From Candidatus Shapirobacteria bacterium CG10_big_fil_rev_8_21_14_0_10_48_15 (GTDB lineage: Bacteria > Patescibacteriota > Microgenomatia > PFEM01): a DNA stretch of 27,894 bases. Both the position numbers and the translations under genes were made by a program. The notes beneath the pieces were generated by a model. The model did not search any database. It was not told the origin of the DNA and was given only the letters and a program-made list of their open reading frames with translations. Below, piece after piece: positions 7,341-13,999 of the stretch (positions are counted from its first letter, which is position 1; each line of letters starts with the position of its first letter). The stretch is from the NCBI GenBank assembly GCA_002793635.1, contig PFEM01000039.1:1-27894 (forward strand), written 5' to 3'.

Positions 7341-8615
7341 TGCCAGCACTTTACCGGCGGCGCCCCTGACGGGAATTCTGGGCAACCGCTTCCCGATTGA
7401 TCCCAAAGAAAAACCGGCTTTGGTTTTGGGTGTGGCTTGCAAACCGTACAAAAGCAAACCGGTCACCGTCGCGTAGGCCGGCGTCTGGATTTCATCCACC
7501 AGGCCGGTTAACCCCCTGGGTTCAGCCAGGCGCACCGGGATCATTAGAGCTTGCTTGGCCACTTTAGTGAGACCGACGGTTTGGGCGCCGCCGCCGCAAA
7601 TGACCGCCCCCGCCGGAGTTAACCCCGCCGCCCCGCTCTCCTTAATTTCCGCCGCTACCATCGCCATGATTTCGTTTAAACGAGGTTTAATAATCCCCTC
7701 TACCAAAGTTTTTTTGGAAACGGTCCGACTTTCGCCCATGATGCCCAGCTTAGCTAAGTTCAGTTCATCATCCTTATTGTCTTCCTCTAATTTGGCTTTT
7801 TTGGGCAGAACGGGTTTTTTTTCTTCCACCGATAAAGCAATTTTAATTTTCTCCGCTGTTTCCAGGGAGGAAAGCCGTAGACCAATGGCCAAGTCATTAG
7901 TGACATTTTTGGCCCCGATGGGCAAAACGGCAGCATAAAAAGGCGCCCCTTCAACATAAATCAGCAAGCTAGTCGTGCCGCCACCAATATCGATCAAGAC
8001 CACACCCAGCTCTTTTTCCGTTTCTGACAGGACACTTTCGGCCGAAGCCAGTCCCCCCGCCACCATCTCCTCCACGTTGATCCCCATCTGCTCGATACAC
8101 TTGGTAAGATTTTTGATCGCGGTCGTGGAGCCGGCAATAATATGTGTTTCCACTTCCAGTCTCACCCCGGACATACCCACCGGGTCCTTCACCCCCTCTT
8201 GGCCGTCAACAATATAATAACGAGGTAAGACATGCAGCACTTCCTTGGGTGACGGTAGCGACACGGCTTGGGCCGCTTCGATTACCCGGTCGACGTCTTC
8301 CGCGGCAATTTCTCCCTCCGGTTCTGAAACCGCCACCACGCCTTTGGAGTTGAAGGAATTAATATGCGCGCCGCCGATTGAAACAAAAGCCCGCGTCAGG
8401 TTGTAGCCCGCCATGCGCTCGGCCGCTTCTACGGACTGCAGGATGCTTTCGGCCGCCTCTTCAATATCCACAATTTGGCCTTTTTTGACGCCCTTGGAAG
8501 GCACGCTGGCGGCCCCAATAATTTTGAGACGCTGATCATCATCGCTAGAGGCAATCAGGGTCGCCACTTTAGACGAACCAACGTCAATGCCGGCAGTTAT
8601 TTTTTGTCTAGTCAT
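7317..8615 (-). CDS. ftsA: Cell division protein FtsA
   Basis: Actin-fold ATPase that anchors FtsZ to the membrane. 432 aa. The phosphate-1 loop is GIDVGSSKVATLIA near the N-terminus. An SHS2 (1C) insertion covers roughly 80-170. VVLIDIGGGTTSLLIY is the second phosphate loop and AVICGGGAQTVGL the adenosine motif. The C-terminus ends in a short amphipathic segment (GKVLALIRSFLP) that fits the membrane-targeting helix. A charged insert near 265-290 (EEKKPVLPKKAKLEEDNKDD) looks lineage-specific. Its ATG overlaps the ftsQ stop by 8 nt (ATGACTAG), so translation is probably coupled. Confidence 0.95.
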   Translation of the reverse strand: MTRQKITAGIDVGSSKVATLIASSDDDQRLKIIGAASVPSKGVKKGQIVDIEEAAESILQSVEAAERMAGYNLTRAFVSIGGAHINSFNSKGVVAVSEPEGEIAAEDVDRVIEAAQAVSLPSPKEVLHVLPRYYIVDGQEGVKDPVGMSGVRLEVETHIIAGSTTAIKNLTKCIEQMGINVEEMVAGGLASAESVLSETEKELGVVLIDIGGGTTSLLIYVEGAPFYAAVLPIGAKNVTNDLAIGLRLSSLETAEKIKIALSVEEKKPVLPKKAKLEEDNKDDELNLAKLGIMGESRTVSKKTLVEGIIKPRLNEIMAMVAAEIKESGAAGLTPAGAVICGGGAQTVGLTKVAKQALMIPVRLAEPRGLTGLVDEIQTPAYATVTGLLLYGLQATPKTKAGFSLGSIGKRLPRIPVRGAAGKVLALIRSFLP

Positions 8616-8991
8616 ACACGATCACAGGCTTGTCAAAGCGAAGATCGATTTTGGCAATCTGCTTGCTCTCCATTTTAGACCGAGCCAAAATAAATTGTAA
8701 AGAGTCAAGTTGCCGCTTTTGGTCCTGTCGGCTGTTAAAAATCACCAAAGGCCCGTTTGCCAGGGACACTTCGATTTGGCGCGGGCTGATCACTTCAATA
8801 CTTTTGATTACCAGCAGATTTAATTTCAAATTTCTGACCAGCGCGTCGGTCCAGCTGAGCGGGGGCGGCTCTGATGGCAACGGGGTCGCTGGCTTTTTGA
8901 TCACGACGGCGGCTAAAATCAGCCCGATCACCGCCAACCCGGCAGCTAGTATAAACCATTTTTTGGTTCGGCAGCCCCTTTTATTTTTCAC
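8608..8991 (-). CDS. ftsQ: Minimal FtsQ/DivIB-like division protein without POTRA domain
   Basis: 127 aa against about 250-280 aa for usual FtsQ. A basic N-terminus and one membrane segment (about 12-31) precede a Pro-rich linker (33-46) and an extracellular region. That region, from about residue 58, ends with IDLRFDKPVIV, resembling the last strand of the FtsQ beta domain (IDLRxxxxxxV). The preceding helix-like segment (QDQKRQLDSLQFILARSK) also fits. There is no room for the POTRA domain. Position between murG and ftsA is the classical ftsQ slot. It overlaps murG by 4 nt (ATGA) and ftsA by 8 nt. The call rests on synteny plus the C-terminal motif; sequence similarity is weak. Confidence 0.7.
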   Translation of the reverse strand: MKNKRGCRTKKWFILAAGLAVIGLILAAVVIKKPATPLPSEPPPLSWTDALVRNLKLNLLVIKSIEVISPRQIEVSLANGPLVIFNSRQDQKRQLDSLQFILARSKMESKQIAKIDLRFDKPVIVYD

Positions 8992-10049
8992 TCGATAGTT
9001 TGCTGCACCACGTTAACAATTTTTTGGGTAGCGTCAGGCACGATTAATTTTTTGGCGGCCGCGGTTTGCTTTTGGCTATGGGGCAAGCTGGCCAGCGTGG
9101 CAATTTTTTGGCAAAGCGTTTGGGCTGTCAGTTGGCTTTGGGGCAAAATCTGGGCTAAACCAACGTCAGCGAGCAATTGGGCGTTTTTTTGCTGCTCATC
9201 GGCATAAGCCCAGGGGATCGGAATCAGCAACGCCGGTTTGCCCAAAGCGGCCAATTCATAAACGGTGTGGGCACCGGCCCGGCTCACGACCAAATCGGCC
9301 TGAGCCAGCACCGAGCCGATCTCCTGACGGAAAAAGTACGGCTTGACCGTATAATTTTTCTTTTTTAGTTGCCGGAATTCCGGCCAGTCAAACCAGCCGC
9401 ACTGGTGAATCACCCGGTATTTGGCCAGAAGTGAGGGCAGAGCCTGCCTGACCGCTTGATTGATAAGGTGGGCACCCTGCTTGCCGCCTGTAATATATAT
9501 AGTATATTGCCGGTGCGGCTGGGCTTTGACTGCCAGGATTTCCTGGCGCAGGGGCAAGCCGGTCAGGACCACTTTTTGGGCCGGAAAATGTTTAAGGGAT
9601 TGAGGCCAGGCAACCAGCACTTTTTTGGCAAAATAAGCAATCAGCCGGTTAGCCAGGCCATACACAACCGTTTGCTCGTGAGTCAGGCACGGAATTCCCA
9701 TCAGCCAGCCGACCAGCACCACCGGCACGGCCAAATAACCGCCGAAGGACAAAATCAACTGCGGCCGCCACCGCAGTAAGTAAAACAAGGCTTGGGTGAA
9801 TCCCCAGGGGAAACGCCACAAATTGGCCGGTCGCCACCAGCGATGGCTCTTGGCCGCCTGCAGGGTGGCAAACCGAAAGCCGGCTTGAGTGACTTCCTGA
9901 TATTCGGCACTGGGATTTTTATCGCCCGCCAGACTGTATTTGTGACCCAACCAGATAATCTCGAAGCCTTCTTGCCGCAACGCCTCGGCCACCACCAAAG
10001 CACTGCTGTGATGCCCGCCGGTAATCACCACTCTTTTTGTGGCCTTCAT
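8988..10049 (-). CDS. murG: MurG, lipid II-forming GlcNAc transferase
   Basis: Peripheral membrane GT28 enzyme that adds GlcNAc to lipid I. 353 aa. The donor-binding C-terminal half has ITGGKQGAHLIN (usual GGSQGA) and SRAGAHTVYELAALGKPALLIPIP; the N-terminal half has LSFGGYLAVPV and HEQTVVYGLANR (usual HEQN). The first Gly-rich loop, normally GGTGGHxxP, is here GGHHSSA (11-17) and about three residues shorter. Start ATG 10049 lies six bases after a TATAAT box. First gene of murG-ftsQ-ftsA-ftsZ, divergent from the DUF4258-like gene. Confidence 0.92.
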   Translation of the reverse strand: MKATKRVVITGGHHSSALVVAEALRQEGFEIIWLGHKYSLAGDKNPSAEYQEVTQAGFRFATLQAAKSHRWWRPANLWRFPWGFTQALFYLLRWRPQLILSFGGYLAVPVVLVGWLMGIPCLTHEQTVVYGLANRLIAYFAKKVLVAWPQSLKHFPAQKVVLTGLPLRQEILAVKAQPHRQYTIYITGGKQGAHLINQAVRQALPSLLAKYRVIHQCGWFDWPEFRQLKKKNYTVKPYFFRQEIGSVLAQADLVVSRAGAHTVYELAALGKPALLIPIPWAYADEQQKNAQLLADVGLAQILPQSQLTAQTLCQKIATLASLPHSQKQTAAAKKLIVPDATQKIVNVVQQTIE

Positions 10050-10055
10050 AATTTG

Positions 10056-10068
10056 ATTATACTATAAT
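10056..10068. promoter_or_regulatory. Back-to-back divergent -10 boxes for murG and the DUF4258-like gene
   Basis: The 13-nt near-palindrome ATTATACTATAAT contains a minus-strand TATAAT (10061-10056) six bases before the murG ATG and a plus-strand TATAAT (10063-10068) seven bases before the ATG at 10076. Clear -35 boxes are not seen for either side. The two promoters cannot be occupied by polymerase together. Confidence 0.6.
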
Positions 10069-10075
10069 TAAGCGG

Positions 10076-10426
10076 ATGAAAACGCGCTACCTCAAGTTGA
10101 TTTTCACCCACCACGCGATTAACCGGCTGTACAACCGCGGCTTAAGCCAAGCGGATGTCTGGGAGGTTTTTCAGCACCCGGACGGCCAGAAACCAGGGAT
10201 TGTTCTCGGTTCAATTAAGTTTTATAAAAATTACGGCTCGCAGCGCCTTGAGGTGGTGGCCAAAAAAAATGAGCGGGGGGAGTGGGTCGTGCTTTCCTGC
10301 TGGTCCCGCCAGCCCGGCCCTGGCCAGTCAGCGCGTCAACAATCATCAGCTACTTTGGGCAATAATTTTTTGGAACGATTGATCATGAGGGGGTTAAATA
10401 AAATGGGCCGTTTATTTAAAAATTAG
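10076..10426 (+). CDS. DUF4258-like small protein
   Basis: 116 aa. The N-terminal part (about 7-75) matches the DUF4258 pattern as I know it: LIFTHHAINRLYNRGLSQADVWEVFQHPD, then small beta strands (GSIKFYKNYGSQRLEVVAKK, WVVLSCWS). Some members of this fold are toxins related to RelE/BrnT, but no antitoxin-like partner is adjacent, so a toxin role is not supported here. The C-terminal 40 residues are Gln/Ser-rich then basic. It is one of only four plus-strand genes in the window and interrupts the dcw cluster between murG and ftsW. Its ATG is seven bases after a TATAAT box. Function unknown. Confidence 0.75.
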   Translation: MKTRYLKLIFTHHAINRLYNRGLSQADVWEVFQHPDGQKPGIVLGSIKFYKNYGSQRLEVVAKKNERGEWVVLSCWSRQPGPGQSARQQSSATLGNNFLERLIMRGLNKMGRLFKN

Positions 10427-10462
10427 GGGAAGTAAATTTACCAACTAGCTTGGTCTGCTTCC
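10418..10462 (-). terminator. Possible terminator after ftsW
   Basis: On the minus strand a nested hairpin pairs GGAAG with CTTCC (10462-10458 and 10432-10428) and ACCAA with TTGGT (10454-10450 and 10444-10440), followed by CCCTAATTTTT. It lies in the 123-nt gap between the convergent DUF4258-like gene and ftsW. The internal loop is unequal and the stem modest. Confidence 0.35.
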
Positions 10463-10512
10463 ATGTTGCCGGCAAGCAAATCAGGGCGCAAATCTTTAAG
10501 CACACAACCCAT
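10438..10512 (-). other. 24-codon open frame in the gap downstream of ftsW
   Basis: The gap 10427-10549 holds one short minus-strand frame, from ATG 10512 to TAA 10438, encoding a peptide with GCVLKDLRPDLLAGNMEADQ. No promoter or ribosome-binding site is evident. It could be a leaderless or coupled micro-protein, a decayed gene end, or chance. I do not recognise it. Confidence 0.15.
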
Positions 10513-10549
10513 TCTCGGCCGGCCGTTCGGGTCGGAGATTTAACACTAC

Positions 10550-11644
10550 TTAGCGTTTGGCTACTTGATGGCGGGAGAGGTTAACCAGGACGCCGGTGGC
10601 AAAAAGCGCCAGCAACAGGGACGAACCGCCGTAGGAAATAAACGGCAAGGGAATGCCGGTGAGCGGTACCAGAGCGACCATCGCCGCCAGGTTGACAAAA
10701 GCTTGAATTCCTAACCAACTGGTAATGCCCACGGCCAGCAAGCGGCCAAAGCCGTCGGGGGTATTTTGAGCAATTTTTAGGCCGCGCCACACTAGCAGCA
10801 AAAAGAGCAGCAAGATCAAAAGCCCGCCCACCAAACCCGTTTCTTCCGCGATCACCGCAAAAATCGAATCGGTGCTGACTTCCGGCAAATATTCATATTT
10901 TTGCCGAGATTGACCCAGCCCCACCCCAAAAATCCCGCCGGAACCCAAAGCGATCAGTACCTGGCGAATATGGTAAGAAGCGCCCAACGGATCACGGGTG
11001 GGGTTCAAAAAAGTCAGCAGCCTTTCGCGCCGGTAAGACGAAGTCAAAATCAGCCCGGCGCCGCCGCCAACACCGGCCAGCAACAGCAAAAAAATTTGCC
11101 ACCAGGGCGCGCCGGCCACAAAATAAATCGTTCCCGCCGTGGCCGCCAAAACAATGGTCGTCCCCAAATCCGGCTGCAGCATCACCAGCCCCAACAAGCT
11201 CACCAGCAAAACCAAGCAAGGCCAACCCTCCGATTGGGAGGGCCGACTCAAAAAAGCCGCCAGGTAAACCACCAGCGCCAGTTTAGCCAACTCGGCAGGC
11301 TGAAAGCGAATGGGCCCCAACCCCAACCAACGCCGGGCGCCTAAGGCCTGCGTTCCTAATTGGGGAATGAGCACCAAGACCAAAAAAAATAATGTGCCCG
11401 CGATCAAGGGAGCCGAAAGTTTTTTCAGCCAGTGGTAATCCAGCCAGCTGGTCAAGCCAAAAGCGACCAGACCGATTCCGGCCCACTGCAGCTGCAGTTT
11501 AAAATAATAAAGTTTGTCCCCAAAATCGCGGTAGGCCTCCACGACGGAAGAATTGCCGACCATAATGACCCCAAAAACAGTCAATAACAAGACGAGGCCA
11601 ATCAGGTAATAGTCAGGCTTAGTTTTTTGGGAGCGTGGAGACAT
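10550..11644 (-). CDS. ftsW: FtsW, septal SEDS peptidoglycan glycosyltransferase
   Basis: Multi-pass membrane glycosyltransferase working with FtsI at the septum. 364 aa from ATG 11644. Signatures: ARRWLGLGPIRFQPAELAKLALV, VMLQPDLGTTIVL, TRDPLGASYHIRQVLIALGSGG, the extracellular KYEYLPEVSTDSIFAVIAEETG with its proposed catalytic Asp, and LTGIPLPFISYGGSSLL. Adjacency to murD and mraY identifies it as FtsW rather than RodA. The frame is open up to a TTG at 11692, but that would give a 74-nt overlap with murD; ATG 11644 gives 26 nt and begins just before the first membrane segment. No promoter is seen, so it probably depends on murD translation. Confidence 0.92.
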   Translation of the reverse strand: MSPRSQKTKPDYYLIGLVLLLTVFGVIMVGNSSVVEAYRDFGDKLYYFKLQLQWAGIGLVAFGLTSWLDYHWLKKLSAPLIAGTLFFLVLVLIPQLGTQALGARRWLGLGPIRFQPAELAKLALVVYLAAFLSRPSQSEGWPCLVLLVSLLGLVMLQPDLGTTIVLAATAGTIYFVAGAPWWQIFLLLLAGVGGGAGLILTSSYRRERLLTFLNPTRDPLGASYHIRQVLIALGSGGIFGVGLGQSRQKYEYLPEVSTDSIFAVIAEETGLVGGLLILLLFLLLVWRGLKIAQNTPDGFGRLLAVGITSWLGIQAFVNLAAMVALVPLTGIPLPFISYGGSSLLLALFATGVLVNLSRHQVAKR

Positions 11645-12935
11645 GTTGTTTAAATTGTTGGCCGCGGTCTTTATAATTGGTAAACATGCCAAAAGACGCG
11701 CAGGCCGGCGAAAGCAACACCACTGTGCCTGGCTGGGCTTGCTGGCGGGCCATGTCGACCGCGGCCGCCATGCTTTTTGGTTGCCGGATAATTTGACCGG
11801 AGAAACCGGCCTTTAAGGCTGCGACTTTGATCCGGTCAGCCATTTGGCCCATCAAGATTAAGGTTTTAACCGGGCCGCTGGCAATGGCTTGTCCCAGGGC
11901 CGTAAAATCCGAACCTTTTTCCGAACCGCCGGCAATCAAAATCAGCGGCTTTTGAAACGACTGGATCGCCGCGATCGCCGTTTCCGGCGTGGTCGAAAAA
12001 GAGTCGTTATAGTACTCGACCCCATTAATTTCGGCCACTTTTTCCAGCCGATGTTCCAAACCGGCAAAAGCAAAAACGGCTTTTTTGATGCTCGCCAAAT
12101 CCGCGCCGGCTAAACCAGCCGCGTTGATGGCAGCGCAAACATTAGCCCAGTTGTGCTTGCCCTTGAGCTTCAGTTGGCTGACCGGCCCGACTAATTGTTG
12201 ACGCCAAAAAAATTGCTTGTTTTTGACACAATCAAAATAAAGCACTCTTGCCGGCGTCAGCTGAGCGAAGGAACGAGCGGTGACATCCTGACCGTTGAGG
12301 ACGGCCCAATCATCAGCTTGTTGATGGCGAACGATATTGGTCTTCGCCTCAACGTATTCTTGGGTATCCGCGTGATAGTCAAGGTGCTCGGAACTGATAA
12401 ACAGCACGACAGCAATCTGGGGACTTTTGGTTAAATCCTGAAGCTGAAAGCTGGATAACTCCAAGACTGCCCAGCTATCTTGAGTCAGCTGAGGGAGCAA
12501 ACTTAACACCGGTTGGCCAATATTGCCCGCCAAAAAAACTTTTTTGCCGGCCTGCTGCAAAATTTGGGTAATCAACGTGGCCGTCGTGCCCTTACCTTTG
12601 GTCCCGGTTACCCCAATAATTTTTGCTGGGCAAAGGTCGAAAAAAAGCTTGGTCGCGCTGGAAATGGCGACCCCCTTTTGGCGGGCAACGGCGAGAGCAG
12701 GCGTGGTTAATTTAAACGCCGGCGAACGGAAAATAATGTCGAAAGTCGCCAAGCCATCTTGGAGATAATCAGGACCAAGCTTAAATTCAACCTGATTTTT
12801 AAACTCCTCGCCAGCGTCCCCCAATTCCTGGCTGGTTTTCTGGTCAAAAACAGTAATCTTCGCTTTGCCCAACCAATGCCGGCAGAGGTCTTGCCCCTCA
12901 ATGCCAAAACCCAAAATAGCGATTTTTTTGGTCAT
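11619..12935 (-). CDS. murD: MurD, UDP-MurNAc-L-Ala:D-Glu ligase
   Basis: Cytoplasmic ATP-dependent ligase adding D-Glu. 438 aa, a normal length with all three domains: the N-terminal nucleotide-binding fold (KKIAILGFGIEGQDL), the central ATPase with GVTGTKGKGTT (108-118), and a C-terminal domain with HRLEKVAEINGVEYYNDSFSTTPETA. In the P loop the residue after the catalytic Lys is Gly rather than Ser/Thr. The frame stays open to 13034, but the conserved N-terminus begins at ATG 12935, which overlaps the mraY stop by 4 nt (ATGA); the longer start would add 33 unrelated residues. Confidence 0.95.
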   Translation of the reverse strand: MTKKIAILGFGIEGQDLCRHWLGKAKITVFDQKTSQELGDAGEEFKNQVEFKLGPDYLQDGLATFDIIFRSPAFKLTTPALAVARQKGVAISSATKLFFDLCPAKIIGVTGTKGKGTTATLITQILQQAGKKVFLAGNIGQPVLSLLPQLTQDSWAVLELSSFQLQDLTKSPQIAVVLFISSEHLDYHADTQEYVEAKTNIVRHQQADDWAVLNGQDVTARSFAQLTPARVLYFDCVKNKQFFWRQQLVGPVSQLKLKGKHNWANVCAAINAAGLAGADLASIKKAVFAFAGLEHRLEKVAEINGVEYYNDSFSTTPETAIAAIQSFQKPLILIAGGSEKGSDFTALGQAIASGPVKTLILMGQMADRIKVAALKAGFSGQIIRQPKSMAAAVDMARQQAQPGTVVLLSPACASFGMFTNYKDRGQQFKQHVSTLPKN

Positions 12936-13963
12936 ATCACCGCCAACCAGAGGCCAAAAAGCGCCAAGATCAAACCGGCCAGCCAAGCGCGCATAACAAT
13001 TTTTGGTTCCTCCCAACCTTTTTGCTGCAGCCAAAGATGGAAGGGGGCCACCGCAAAAACCCGTTTACCACGATATTTTTTGGATAAAATCTGGATCAGA
13101 CTGGTCGCCCCTTCAAAGATAAACAAACCGCCAATCACAAACAGCGCCATGGTCTTACCCAACAGCAAGCCGACAACGGCCAAGGTGGCCCCAAAGGATA
13201 ACGCCCCCACATCCCCCAGCCAAATTCGGGCCGGATAAATATTGAAGTACAAAAAAGCCACGATCGCTCCAATCCAGAGGGAAATAAAAATGGACAGGGT
13301 GGTGTCCAAAATCGAAGCGGAAATAATCCAAAAAGCAAACAGGCAAATCATCAGCAAACCAGAAGACAGACCGTCCAAACCATCGGTAATGTTAAAGGCG
13401 TTGGCAAAAGTGACGATCACAAAGGCCGCCAACGGCACAAACCAGCCGCCTAGGCGGATAATCCCCCAAAAGGGAACATTGATAAAATCAATGCCCAAAT
13501 TAAAGTACATCAAAATGGCAATCACCAACGCCAAAGCCCATTGAATAACAAATTTATGGCGCAGCCGCAGACCAAAAAAACCCTGGCGAGAGAAACCAAA
13601 AAATTTTAAAACGTCATCATACAGCCCCAACATGCCAAAAGAAAGAAACGAGAGAAACAAAATATTCAGCTCATCACTCACTGGGTAAACGGCGGTGACG
13701 TAGGCTCCCAAAAACTTGATCAGGGGATACAAAATGGCATACAGCAAAGCCACGGTCAAAATGATCAGTAAACCCCCGCCTACCGGTGTGCCGGCTTTGT
13801 GTTTATTAAAGTGATCAAAAATCTTGGTGCGCAAACCCAAAAAATCACGGGTTGCCTGCTTTTGACGTAAAAAGCGAAGCTTGTACAAAAGGTCAATGAA
13901 GGGAACAACCAAAATGCTGTTGAGGATAAACGAAAAAATCAGCAGGCCTAAAAAAAGTGCCAT
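12932..13963 (-). CDS. mraY: MraY, phospho-MurNAc-pentapeptide transferase
   Basis: Polytopic membrane enzyme that moves phospho-MurNAc-pentapeptide from UDP to undecaprenyl phosphate, making lipid I. 343 aa, about ten membrane segments. Motifs: KAGTPVGGG, the Asp pair in GLYDDVLK, NAFNITDGLDGL and GDVGALSFGATL. The usual HHH motif in the last cytoplasmic loop is reduced to PFHLWLQQKGWEEP: only the first His (309) remains, followed by Leu and Trp. Everything else is canonical. It overlaps murD by 4 nt. A weak -10-like TAAACT (13975-13970) lies six bases before the ATG in the 20-nt murF-mraY gap. Confidence 0.94.
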   Translation of the reverse strand: MALFLGLLIFSFILNSILVVPFIDLLYKLRFLRQKQATRDFLGLRTKIFDHFNKHKAGTPVGGGLLIILTVALLYAILYPLIKFLGAYVTAVYPVSDELNILFLSFLSFGMLGLYDDVLKFFGFSRQGFFGLRLRHKFVIQWALALVIAILMYFNLGIDFINVPFWGIIRLGGWFVPLAAFVIVTFANAFNITDGLDGLSSGLLMICLFAFWIISASILDTTLSIFISLWIGAIVAFLYFNIYPARIWLGDVGALSFGATLAVVGLLLGKTMALFVIGGLFIFEGATSLIQILSKKYRGKRVFAVAPFHLWLQQKGWEEPKIVMRAWLAGLILALFGLWLAVI

Positions 13964-13969
13964 GCTCTT

Positions 13970-13999
13970 AGTTTAACAAAGATTTATAATTCAGCACAA
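13970..13999 (-). promoter_or_regulatory. Possible weak mraY promoter
   Basis: On the minus strand TTGTGC (13999-13994), an 18-nt spacer and TAAACT (13975-13970) precede the mraY ATG by six bases. Both boxes match consensus poorly. The site is listed only because its position repeats the pattern of other genes here. Confidence 0.25.

Noticed and set aside
8616..8636. TTGACA (8636-8631) as a -35 for ftsA
   Set aside because: No -10 lies at suitable spacing before the ftsA start; ftsA is already coupled to ftsQ by an 8-nt overlap.
11226..11243. Inverted repeat CCCTCC/GGAGGG within ftsW
   Set aside because: Only 6 bp, in a variable loop between membrane segments, with no U-tract; likely chance.
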